A stretch of 8,499 bases of DNA from JABDBK01 sp964453575. GTDB lineage: Bacteria > Pseudomonadota > Gammaproteobacteria > DSM-16500. Under the pieces are notes generated by a model, which was not told the origin of the DNA, made no database searches, and worked only from the letters and a program-made list of their open reading frames with translations. The position numbers were made by a program, and so were the translations under genes. The stretch is taken from NCBI GenBank assembly GCA_964453575.1, contig CAYVRW010000096.1:1-8499 (forward strand), read 5' to 3'. Positions 1 through 5,778 of this stretch are shown one piece after another (the stretch's first letter is position 1; every line of letters starts with the position of its first letter).

Positions 1-98
1 CGCTTTTTCTCAATCAGAACATTTAAACTTCTCGTCATCTGGGCGTTAAAATCTCGCATCTTGGAGTGTAATGGGTATAGCGAGAAAAATGAGTTTAT

Positions 99-112
99 CT
101 ACGCATGCGTAG
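99..112. repeat. 14-bp perfect palindrome over the mltD stop codon
   Basis: CTACGCATGCGTAG reads the same on both strands and includes the TAG stop of mltD. On the minus strand it could form a 5-bp stem with a CATG loop, followed 10 bases later by TTTTT (84-88). That would be a weak terminator at best. It may be a chance outcome of coding sequence. Confidence 0.4.
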
Positions 113-1706
113 GTATAATTAACCTATCACCCGGACGAATACTATTATTAGGCAAAAGATTAGCCACGCGAATAGCAGGGACAGTAGTATTAAACTTATT
201 GGCGATTCTATCCATAGAGTCACCATTTCTTACCATATAAATAGTATCGCCAGGTGACAATTGGTATTCTTCTTTTTTACGATGAGTAGGAATAATTAAC
301 TGTGTGCCTACCGATAGGCTGCGCAACGATTTTAAATTATTAGCCATCATAAGCGTTTTTGTTGAAATATGAAACTTACTCGCAATTTTATCAAGATTGT
401 CGCCTCTACGTACCATGTAGAGTGTATCACCTGGTTTTAATTCATATTTACCATTTTTAATCACTAACTCAGGAGCTGCAGGCTGTTTTTTACGTTTCGG
501 TGAAAAACGTGCATAAACTTTTTCGGAAGCCACAATATCACGATATATTTCAGCTTTTCTTTCTGGAACAATAATATGACTGCCTGGTTTAACTGCATTG
601 CTGCTTAAGGAATTCATACGTTGAATAATGGTAGACGTTGTTTTATATTTTTTCGCAATGGCTAATAGGGTATCACCTGGTTTAACTTTATATTGGCTCC
701 AACGCACACGTTCATTGGTAGGCGATGACCACATCAAATTTTCTGTAAATTGTTTAACATTTTGAATAGGTAATACGAGCTTAAATGGTCCACCTGGATC
801 AGTAGTGGTGTGATTATAACCAGGATTCAGTTGTTTTAATTCTTTTAGAGAAAGCCCCGCCAGATACGCCGCATGTTTTAGATCAATTTGTCCGCCAATG
901 TCCACTTGCGCAAGATAAGGTGCATTACTCACCGAAGGAAATTCAATATTATATTTGTTGGCATTAGTAATAATACAGGCCAATGCCAGCAGGCGCGGAA
1001 CATAATCTTTTGTTTGTTGGGCGACAGGCAGTGACCAAAAGTCAGTATTTCTACCATCACGTACGTTTTTACGAATGGCTGCTAATACATTACCTTCACC
1101 CGTGTTGTAGGCTGCGATGGCAAGCAGCCAATTGCCATCAAAAAATCCACCTAGATAAACCAAATAATCTAGCGCGGCTTTGGTCGACGCTATCACATCT
1201 CGCCTGCCGTCATACCACCAATTTTGTTTAACCCCATATCCCGTTGCCGTATCTGGCATCATTTGCCAAATACCGCCCGCACCCACTGAAGAATACACAA
1301 AGGGGTTATAAGCACTTTCTATCATGGGTAATAACACAATTTCGGCAGGTAAATGACGTTTTCGTACTTGTTGCGAAATATAATAAAGATAAGGCGCTGC
1401 ACGGGCCGCTGAACGGTTTAAAAAATCACGGTTATTTAAAAACCATCTTATTTGTTCTTGGACTTGTGGATTTTCTTCATAATGAGGTAGTGTAAATTCT
1501 GAGCTTAATAATTCCCAAATATTATCAGCATTATGATAACGATCAATATCCTCAGAAAGACTTTGCGTACGTTCTTCGTCTAAATGAAAGTTTTTATGAA
1601 ATACTTGAATACCTTCTGTACTAGGGGCTGCGATAGATAACATGGGCGAAAAAGCCAAGCAAATGCTTATTATTAAGGCTAACATGTTATAAAACGGTAA
1701 TATCAT
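99..1706 (-). CDS. mltD: Membrane-bound/periplasmic lytic murein transglycosylase D with three LysM domains
   Basis: This 535-residue protein should cleave the MurNAc-GlcNAc bond of peptidoglycan, forming 1,6-anhydro ends, in the periplasm. A hydrophobic N-terminal signal (about residues 7-27, ending in SIAAPS) precedes a family-1 SLT lysozyme-like domain (about 108-240). The catalytic Glu is E130 in the MIESAYNP motif, followed by GAGGIWQMMP and AAYNTGEG. Three LysM peptidoglycan-binding modules follow at about 337-381, 430-473 and 489-532; the last two sit in near-repeats 60 residues apart (ELKPGDTLYMVRRGD and QLSPGDTIYMVRNGD). E. coli MltD is about 450 residues with two LysM modules, so this one carries an extra module. 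The only Cys in the signal (C16, in ISIC) is a poor lipobox, so lipidation is doubtful, unlike E. coli MltD. No strong Shine-Dalgarno precedes M1, and M8 is an alternative start. The gene diverges from the methyltransferase gene. Confidence 0.95.
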   Translation of the reverse strand: MILPFYNMLALIISICLAFSPMLSIAAPSTEGIQVFHKNFHLDEERTQSLSEDIDRYHNADNIWELLSSEFTLPHYEENPQVQEQIRWFLNNRDFLNRSAARAAPYLYYISQQVRKRHLPAEIVLLPMIESAYNPFVYSSVGAGGIWQMMPDTATGYGVKQNWWYDGRRDVIASTKAALDYLVYLGGFFDGNWLLAIAAYNTGEGNVLAAIRKNVRDGRNTDFWSLPVAQQTKDYVPRLLALACIITNANKYNIEFPSVSNAPYLAQVDIGGQIDLKHAAYLAGLSLKELKQLNPGYNHTTTDPGGPFKLVLPIQNVKQFTENLMWSSPTNERVRWSQYKVKPGDTLLAIAKKYKTTSTIIQRMNSLSSNAVKPGSHIIVPERKAEIYRDIVASEKVYARFSPKRKKQPAAPELVIKNGKYELKPGDTLYMVRRGDNLDKIASKFHISTKTLMMANNLKSLRSLSVGTQLIIPTHRKKEEYQLSPGDTIYMVRNGDSMDRIANKFNTTVPAIRVANLLPNNSIRPGDRLIIPTHA

Positions 1707-1721
1707 TCGCTTATCACTAAC

Positions 1722-1774
1722 ATAGACTTGAAATTAACTGCTACGAACCCTTTGGACTTACCTCCAAAGTCTAT
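1722..1774. repeat. Nested inverted repeats in the mltD/methyltransferase divergent region
   Basis: ATAGACTT (1722-1729) is the reverse complement of AAGTCTAT (1767-1774). Inside it, CTTTGG (1750-1755) pairs with CCAAAG (1764-1769) across an 8-base spacer. The repeats lie upstream of both divergent genes, in the region where their promoters must be. They could be an operator or a leader hairpin of the mltD transcript. No known binding-site consensus was recognised. Confidence 0.35.
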
Positions 1775-1870
1775 CATATAACTATTCTAGGGAAAAATAT
1801 TTGTCTTATATTAAATGACGAATCAAACTTAAATGTTATCATTAGAAAATTTACATAGGATATTGGCAAA

Positions 1871-1876
1871 AGGAAG
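1871..1876 (+). promoter_or_regulatory. Shine-Dalgarno favouring the TTG start at 1884
   Basis: AGGAAG lies 7 bases (AGGA 9 bases) before an in-frame TTG at 1884. The upstream ATG at 1833 has only an A-rich stretch before it with no purine-rich ribosome site. This is the reason for choosing TTG. Confidence 0.5.
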
Positions 1877-1883
1877 ATACATT

Positions 1884-2630
1884 TTGATCAAAACATATCA
1901 TATTGTACAACAATGGGATCATTGGCTGACACATTTTTTAGGCGAAACGTTGATGAAAACTGAACAACAGTATTTAATCAAACAATTTGCTGAACGATAT
2001 GGTAGATATGCATTACTTTTAGGAGTGCCGCACCAACATAGCATGTTAGATCCATTAGCAATCACTAAACATGTGGTATTAAGTCCTTTAATTAATAAAA
2101 ATACCGCCATAAGTTATATTGAAGGCAGTTATAAAGAATTACCTATTGCGTCAGGTAGTTTAGATATCGTCGTCATACCTCATACATTAGAGTTTCTTGA
2201 TAATCCAAGACAACTTTTAAACGAGGCATGTCGTATTGTAAAACCAGAGGGGGATATTATTATTTTTGGTTTTAATCCGTACAGTTTATGGGGGATTAAC
2301 AAATGGTGGTTAAAAGGTCATAAAAAAATTCCATGGCATGGGCATTTTATTTCAGCTAAGACGATTAAAAATTGGCTAACGCTTGCTGATTTTCAATTAG
2401 TCAGGCAGGACATGCTTATGTTTAGACCGCCATTACATCGGCCATCCCTGATGCAAAAATTAACCTTTCTGGAATGGATAGGTGTTAAAAGTAAAGCGTT
2501 TTTTGGTGGAGTTTATGTGATCACAGCGAAAGCAAAAGTTATTCCTTTGACACCTATTAAATTACATTGGAAGCAGCAAATAAGTCCACTACGGGTCAGT
2601 ATTTCAGGCCCTACGATGCGAGATATGTAA
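1884..2630 (+). CDS. YafS-like class I SAM-dependent methyltransferase (Methyltransf_11 type), substrate unknown
   Basis: The product is 248 residues from the TTG start at 1884, or 265 from an ATG at 1833 that lacks a ribosome site. The C-terminal half of a Methyltransf_11 fold is readable: an acidic-loop segment ELPIASGSLDIVV (about 85-97), HTLEFLDNP (about 100-108), a helix ending in RIVKPEG, then the strand IIIFGFNPYS (about 125-134). The glycine-rich SAM motif I expected near residues 40-50 is not obvious; only LLLGVPHQH stands there. This degeneration is usual for YafS relatives. The position between mltD and rnhA-dnaQ matches yafS in E. coli and the unnamed methyltransferase in pseudomonads. 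The stop overlaps the rnhA start by one base (TAATG), implying co-transcription and coupled translation. Substrate and physiological role are not known for the family. Confidence 0.85.
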   Translation: MIKTYHIVQQWDHWLTHFLGETLMKTEQQYLIKQFAERYGRYALLLGVPHQHSMLDPLAITKHVVLSPLINKNTAISYIEGSYKELPIASGSLDIVVIPHTLEFLDNPRQLLNEACRIVKPEGDIIIFGFNPYSLWGINKWWLKGHKKIPWHGHFISAKTIKNWLTLADFQLVRQDMLMFRPPLHRPSLMQKLTFLEWIGVKSKAFFGGVYVITAKAKVIPLTPIKLHWKQQISPLRVSISGPTMRDM

Positions 2631-3073
2631 TGAAAAAAGTTGATATATATACTGATGGAGCATGCCGCGGTAATCCAGGGCCGGGAGGTTGGGCGGCATT
2701 GCTGCGTTATGGACATCATGAAAAAAAAATTTCGGGTGCGGAAGACCATACCACCAACAATCGCATGGAATTACTGGCAGCAATAAAATCACTGGCCCAT
2801 TTACGTGAACCATGCAAGGTTGATATTCATACTGACTCACAATATGTACGAAATGGTATTACCAAATGGTTGCATGACTGGAAAAAACGTAACTGGAAAA
2901 AAGCAGATAATAAACCGGTTAAAAATGCCGATCTTTGGGCTGAATTAGAAAGCGAAACACATAGGCATACTATCACATGGCATTGGGTCAAAGGTCATAG
3001 CGGACATACCGAAAATGATTTAGTGGATGAATTAGCCAATGAGGCGATTGATAAACATTTGAAAAAAAGGTAA
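2630..3073 (+). CDS. rnhA: Ribonuclease HI
   Basis: This 147-residue cytoplasmic enzyme hydrolyses the RNA strand of RNA-DNA hybrids, removing R-loops and primers (E. coli RNase HI is 155 residues). All catalytic positions are visible: D9 in IYTDGACRGNPG, E47 in NNRMELLAA, D69 in HTDSQYV, H123 in VKGHSG and D133 in LVDELAN, each one below its E. coli counterpart. The basic stretch around residues 84-95 (WKKRNWKKADNK) corresponds to the substrate-binding handle. The frame extends 21 codons upstream inside the methyltransferase gene, but the ATG at 2630, overlapping that gene's TAA, gives the family-length protein. A GAGA about 10 bases upstream is only a weak ribosome site, so translational coupling is likely. 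In E. coli rnhA is divergent from dnaQ; here the two are co-directional. Confidence 0.97.
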   Translation: MKKVDIYTDGACRGNPGPGGWAALLRYGHHEKKISGAEDHTTNNRMELLAAIKSLAHLREPCKVDIHTDSQYVRNGITKWLHDWKKRNWKKADNKPVKNADLWAELESETHRHTITWHWVKGHSGHTENDLVDELANEAIDKHLKKR

Positions 3074-3076
3074 ACC

Positions 3077-3772
3077 ATGCGGCAAGTTATTTTAGATACT
3101 GAAACCACAGGACTTCGTGTAGAAGAGGGCGATAGAATTATCGAAATTGGTTGTATTGAATTAATTAATCGTAAATTCACAGGAAAAAAATATCATCAAT
3201 ATATTAATCCGGAACGCAGCATTCATAATGATGCGATGGCAGTGCATGGTATCACTAATCAATTTTTAGAAACAAAACCTCTTTTTGCAGATATTGCACA
3301 TGAATTCTTAGAATTTGTCGGCGATGCTGAACTGATTATTCATAACGCACCCTTTGATGTGGGTTTTATTAATCATGAATTGCGTTTAATTCGCAAAAAT
3401 AGCCGGCTTATAGATGAAAAATGTAAAATTATCGATACATTGATCTTAGCAAGACAATTGCATATTGGTCAGCGCAATAGTTTAGATGCTTTGTGCAAGC
3501 GTTATGGGATCGATAATTCCAATCGAGAATTACATGGCGCTTTATTAGACGCCAATCTTTTGGCGCAAGTTTATTTAGCCATGACGGGAGGGCAGAGTTG
3601 TCTTTTTGATAATTTTGATATGACGGAAGATAACAATTATAAATCTACGACAAGCGCTATCGCTATTACAAATCAACAAAGAAAATTGCGTATTATTAAA
3701 GCAGATGAGAATGAGCTTGGTTTGCATAATAGCGTATTGGCTCACATAAATGAAAAAAAGAAATGTTTGTAG
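3077..3772 (+). CDS. dnaQ: DNA polymerase III epsilon subunit, 3'-5' proofreading exonuclease
   Basis: This 231-residue subunit removes misinserted nucleotides as part of the Pol III core with alpha and theta. The DEDDh exonuclease residues are present: D7 and E9 in DTETTG, D94 in HNAPFDVGF, and H153 with D158 in HGALLDANL. Next comes QSCLF (173-177), which fits the beta-clamp binding pentapeptide. After a polar linker, the tail from RKLRIIKADENE onward resembles the alpha-binding tail of E. coli epsilon. The protein ends in KKKCL, slightly shorter than the 243-residue E. coli protein. The ATG is 3 bases after the rnhA stop, with AAAAAAGG as its ribosome site inside the last rnhA codons. It is the last gene of the three-gene run. 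Confidence 0.97.
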   Translation: MRQVILDTETTGLRVEEGDRIIEIGCIELINRKFTGKKYHQYINPERSIHNDAMAVHGITNQFLETKPLFADIAHEFLEFVGDAELIIHNAPFDVGFINHELRLIRKNSRLIDEKCKIIDTLILARQLHIGQRNSLDALCKRYGIDNSNRELHGALLDANLLAQVYLAMTGGQSCLFDNFDMTEDNNYKSTTSAIAITNQQRKLRIIKADENELGLHNSVLAHINEKKKCL

Positions 3773-3797
3773 TTATTCCCCATGGAAATTTCTTCGT

Positions 3798-3831
3798 GCC
3801 CGAGCCCGTGTGCGCGCCCGGGCCCGTCTTT
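3798..3831 (+). terminator. GC-rich repeat island, possible terminator after dnaQ
   Basis: In an AT-rich setting this stretch is nearly all G and C. GCCCGAGCCCGT (3798-3809) is repeated with one mismatch as GCCCGGGCCCGT (3816-3827). GCCCG (3804-3808) can pair with CGGGC (3819-3823), and TCTTTATTT follows shortly after. It lies between convergent genes, where a terminator is expected, but the stem is short and the T-run is broken. Confidence 0.4.
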
Positions 3832-3856
3832 ATTTCGCTGAAAAATTAAGCTTTTC

Positions 3857-4528
3857 CTAATCCCTATTCCCCCCAAAAACTCCCAACAACATCAGAAGAT
3901 TTTGGAATAGCATTTGAATATCTATATAAAGACTGATGGTTGCCATAATATAATTTTGTTCGCCATTGTTCACAATGCGGCTAGTGTCAAACATCATTAA
4001 CATAACAGAAATAAAAGTCAGTGCTGAAGATATAGCAAGCTGCATCGCTGGCATTTTTAAGAAAATATTGGCAAGTGAAGCAACGATACAAACGATTAAA
4101 CCTACCATTAAAAATTTGCCCCAATGGCTCATATCTTTTTTAGTGGTAATAATATAAGCCGACGTTGCGAAAAAAGTTAAACCCGTTCCAGCAAGCGCCG
4201 TAGCAATCAATTGACCGCCGTTGCTATAACCATGAATAAAATAATTTAACATAGGCCCTAACGAGAAACCCATGCAACCAGTGAAAGCAAATACCGAAAT
4301 AATGCCCCAGCCGCTATTACGTAACGCACTTGTGACAAATAACAGAACAAACGATAAAATAAAAGCTATGATGGATGCGCCAAAACCTGCGTTTGTAGCT
4401 ACCGCAAACCCTGCAGCTCCCGCGCTAAACAGTAATGTTAAACTTAATAACATATAAGTATTTCTTAACACTGCATGGGTAGGCATGGCAGGGGTATAAG
4501 TTGTGTATATTCTTTCATTTAATGGCAT
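3857..4528 (-). CDS. Bax inhibitor-1/YccA family inner-membrane protein
   Basis: The 223-residue protein is almost wholly hydrophobic, with about seven membrane segments (roughly 24-45, 49-69, 73-96, 105-128, 136-157, 162-181 and 196-217) after a soluble N-terminus. This is the layout of the UPF0005/BI-1 family. E. coli YccA is a substrate and modulator of the FtsH protease; other bacterial members conduct calcium. Two acidic residues at the positions typical of the BI-1 di-aspartyl pH sensor are visible: D181 in MMFDTSR and D203 in LYIDIQ. The C-terminus LLGVFGGNRD resembles the YccA ending. GGAG at 4537-4540 sits 8 bases before the ATG, a good ribosome site. The gene is monocistronic, convergent with dnaQ and divergent from tRNA-Ser. 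Whether it acts as YccA or as an ion channel cannot be told from sequence. Confidence 0.88.
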   Translation of the reverse strand: MPLNERIYTTYTPAMPTHAVLRNTYMLLSLTLLFSAGAAGFAVATNAGFGASIIAFILSFVLLFVTSALRNSGWGIISVFAFTGCMGFSLGPMLNYFIHGYSNGGQLIATALAGTGLTFFATSAYIITTKKDMSHWGKFLMVGLIVCIVASLANIFLKMPAMQLAISSALTFISVMLMMFDTSRIVNNGEQNYIMATISLYIDIQMLFQNLLMLLGVFGGNRD

Positions 4529-4554
4529 AAATTATTCTCCAAAGTGAGAGGGTA

Positions 4555-4583
4555 ATTATAGCTGAAATAGGCATAATTTAAAA
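4555..4583 (-). promoter_or_regulatory. Probable sigma-70 promoter of the BI-1/YccA gene
   Basis: Read on the minus strand, a perfect TATAAT -10 box lies at 4555-4560. A weak TTTAAA at the -35 position sits about 16 bases upstream. Transcription would start near 4547, leaving a leader of about 20 bases with the GGAG ribosome site. Confidence 0.5.
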
Positions 4584-4675
4584 TTCGAAAAAAGACGCAA
4601 GCGTTCACGATTAGAACAGTGGCAACTCACTGAATAGTTGTAAAAATTTATTATATTCAATTAAAAAATGTTTAA

Positions 4676-4691
4676 ATATTAGGCCTAATAT
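4676..4691. repeat. 16-bp perfect palindrome, possible operator
   Basis: ATATTAGGCCTAATAT is a perfect palindrome in the divergent region between the BI-1 gene and tRNA-Ser. It is about 45 bases upstream of the proposed tRNA -35 box. It has the symmetry of a dimeric regulator site, but I do not recognise the consensus. The rest of 4529-4846 is AT-rich non-coding sequence with the two promoters listed separately. Confidence 0.45.
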
Positions 4692-4735
4692 CGATTTAAA
4701 AGAACAAATATATACAAAACTTATTGATTTATAAG

Positions 4736-4765
4736 TTGAATCCGTTCACCAAATAGCGTTAATAT
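4736..4765 (+). promoter_or_regulatory. Probable promoter of tRNA-Ser (and gacA)
   Basis: TTGAAT (4736-4741) and TAATAT (4760-4765) are separated by 18 bases. An A/T-rich stretch upstream resembles an UP element, and the discriminator GTACGCGG is GC-rich as in stable-RNA promoters. Transcription would start near 4772, giving a leader of about 75 bases before the tRNA. Confidence 0.5.
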
Positions 4766-4800
4766 GTACGCGGTTAAATGACCTCAAGCTCAAAACGATG

Positions 4801-4820
4801 GAAGCATTCAAAAATGCTTC
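4801..4820 (+). repeat. Perfect 8-bp hairpin in the tRNA-Ser leader
   Basis: GAAGCATT, a CAAA loop and AATGCTTC form a perfect stem-loop 26 bases before the mature tRNA end. No T-run follows, so it is not a terminator. It could guide 5' processing or protect the leader. Confidence 0.4.
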
Positions 4821-4846
4821 GTAACGTCATGTTTCGATTGCATTTT

Positions 4847-4936
<90 letters not shown>

Positions 4937-4967
4937 ATAAGTTATGCAACCTTATGGGGGATAACAG

Positions 4968-5633
4968 TTGATTAAAATTTTGTTAGTTGATGACCATGAA
5001 CTCGTACGCCTGGGCATCAAACGTTTATTACAGGATGTTGCGGGGCTTAAAGTAGTAGGCGAAGCAAGTACCGGAGAAGAAGCCATACGTCTAGCAAAAG
5101 AAACTATTCCTGATGTGGTATTAATGGATGTACAAATGCCAGGCATAGGCGGTTTAGAAGCAACCCGTAAAATGGTTCGTCATAACCCAGACATTAAGGT
5201 GTTAGCATTAACTATTTATGGTGATGAACCTTATCCTTCACGATTATTGCAGGCCGGTGCGGTTGGCTACATTACCAAAGGTTGTGCTGCCGATGAAATG
5301 ATACGCGCTATTCGAACCATTAATTCAGGTCAACGTTATATTAGCAGCGATATTGCACAACAACTTGCTCTTAAACGTTTTACCAAAGCAGAAGATTCGC
5401 CGCTTGATATTTTATCTGAACGTGAATTACAAATTATGCTGATGATTACCAGCGGTCAAAAAGTTCAAGAAATTTCAAACAAGTTATGTCTTAGCCCCAA
5501 AACTGTGAATAGTTATCGCTATCGTGTTTTTGAAAAATTAGGCATACATAGTGATGTTGAACTTACTTTATTATCAATACGCTTAGGCCTAGTTGAAGGT
5601 CATAAAGCAACGGCGGATGAAACCAAAACCTAA
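4968..5633 (+). CDS. gacA: GacA/UvrY/LetA-type response regulator (REC + LuxR HTH)
   Basis: This 221-residue two-component regulator has an N-terminal receiver (about 1-118) with acidic pair D8/D9, phosphoacceptor D54 in VLMDVQMPG, T82 and K104 in YITKG. A C-terminal LuxR/FixJ helix-turn-helix follows (about 147-208: LSERELQIM, VQEISNKLCLSPKTVNSYRYRVFEKLGI). This fits UvrY (218 residues), GacA and LetA, which are phosphorylated by a BarA/GacS/LetS kinase and activate small RNAs that titrate CsrA/RsmA. The kinase is not in the window. The start is TTG with GGGGG (4956-4960) 7 bases upstream. The uvrC gene downstream is the classic uvrY-uvrC pairing and supports the assignment. No separate promoter is evident between tRNA-Ser and this gene, so it probably shares the tRNA transcript. 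An odd inverted-repeat element with CsrA-like hairpins follows the stop. Confidence 0.95.
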   Translation: MIKILLVDDHELVRLGIKRLLQDVAGLKVVGEASTGEEAIRLAKETIPDVVLMDVQMPGIGGLEATRKMVRHNPDIKVLALTIYGDEPYPSRLLQAGAVGYITKGCAADEMIRAIRTINSGQRYISSDIAQQLALKRFTKAEDSPLDILSERELQIMLMITSGQKVQEISNKLCLSPKTVNSYRYRVFEKLGIHSDVELTLLSIRLGLVEGHKATADETKT

Positions 5634-5644
5634 TATTATTAACT

Positions 5645-5764
5645 TCCCGCTAAAGAAGGTTTAGATATTCATTTTTAGCGACTTGTTGTCAGGATGACAA
5701 CACTAAGCACAGGGATGTGCTGTTTGGAGCGTAAAAATGAATATCTAAACCTTCTTTAGCGGGA
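5645..5764. repeat. 120-bp element bounded by perfect 33-base inverted repeats
   Basis: The arm 5645-5677 is the exact reverse complement of 5732-5764; the arms begin TCCCGCTAAAG and end CTTTAGCGGGA. The enclosed 54 bases hold two further hairpins. No T-run follows either end, so it is not an ordinary terminator, and no target-site duplication is obvious. It fills nearly all of the gacA-uvrC gap and would be read in any gacA-uvrC transcript. It could be a MITE-like element, an RNase III processing site or a structured leader for uvrC. The perfection of the arms suggests either recent arrival or strong selection on pairing. Confidence 0.9.
5684..5721 (+). promoter_or_regulatory. Pair of CsrA/RsmA-like GGA-loop hairpins
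   Basis: Hairpin 1 is TGTTGTC (5684-5690), loop AGGAT, GACAACA (5696-5702). Hairpin 2 is AGCACA (5706-5711), loop GGGA, TGTGCT (5716-5721). Both present GGA in the loop on the plus-strand RNA only. The segment GCACAGGGATGT in hairpin 2 matches the CsrA consensus RUACARGGAUGU at 11 of 12 positions. The GGAs are 21 bases apart, a spacing one CsrA dimer can bridge. A further GGA lies at 5726-5728 and one at 5762-5764 in the uvrC ribosome site. Binding is inferred, not shown. Confidence 0.55.
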
Positions 5765-5778
5765 GCCTCTGAATAGTT

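Noticed and set aside
1..59. A minus-strand reading frame from an ATG at 59, beginning MRDFNAQMTRS, running off the window edge downstream of mltD
   Set aside because: Only about 19 codons are visible, there is no ribosome site before the ATG and no family is recognisable.
1..240. Plus-strand open frame without a start codon, open from the window edge to 240
   Set aside because: Most of it is antisense to mltD, it has no start in the window, and the translation shows no recognisable motif.
2567..2629. Upstream extension of RNase HI to a TTG at 2567
   Set aside because: It lies inside the methyltransferase gene and adds residues absent from the family; the ATG at 2630 gives the normal protein.
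4617..4632. CAGTG...CACTG inverted repeat upstream of the BI-1 gene
   Set aside because: A 5-bp stem in a long intergenic region is expected by chance.
5645..5764. The large inverted repeat as a rho-independent terminator of gacA
   Set aside because: No T-run follows the stem on either strand, and the stem is far longer than usual terminators.
5645..5764. CRISPR repeat or phage attachment site
   Set aside because: There is one inverted pair and no direct repeats, spacers, cas genes or integrase. The nearby tRNA-Ser has no duplicated 3' end.
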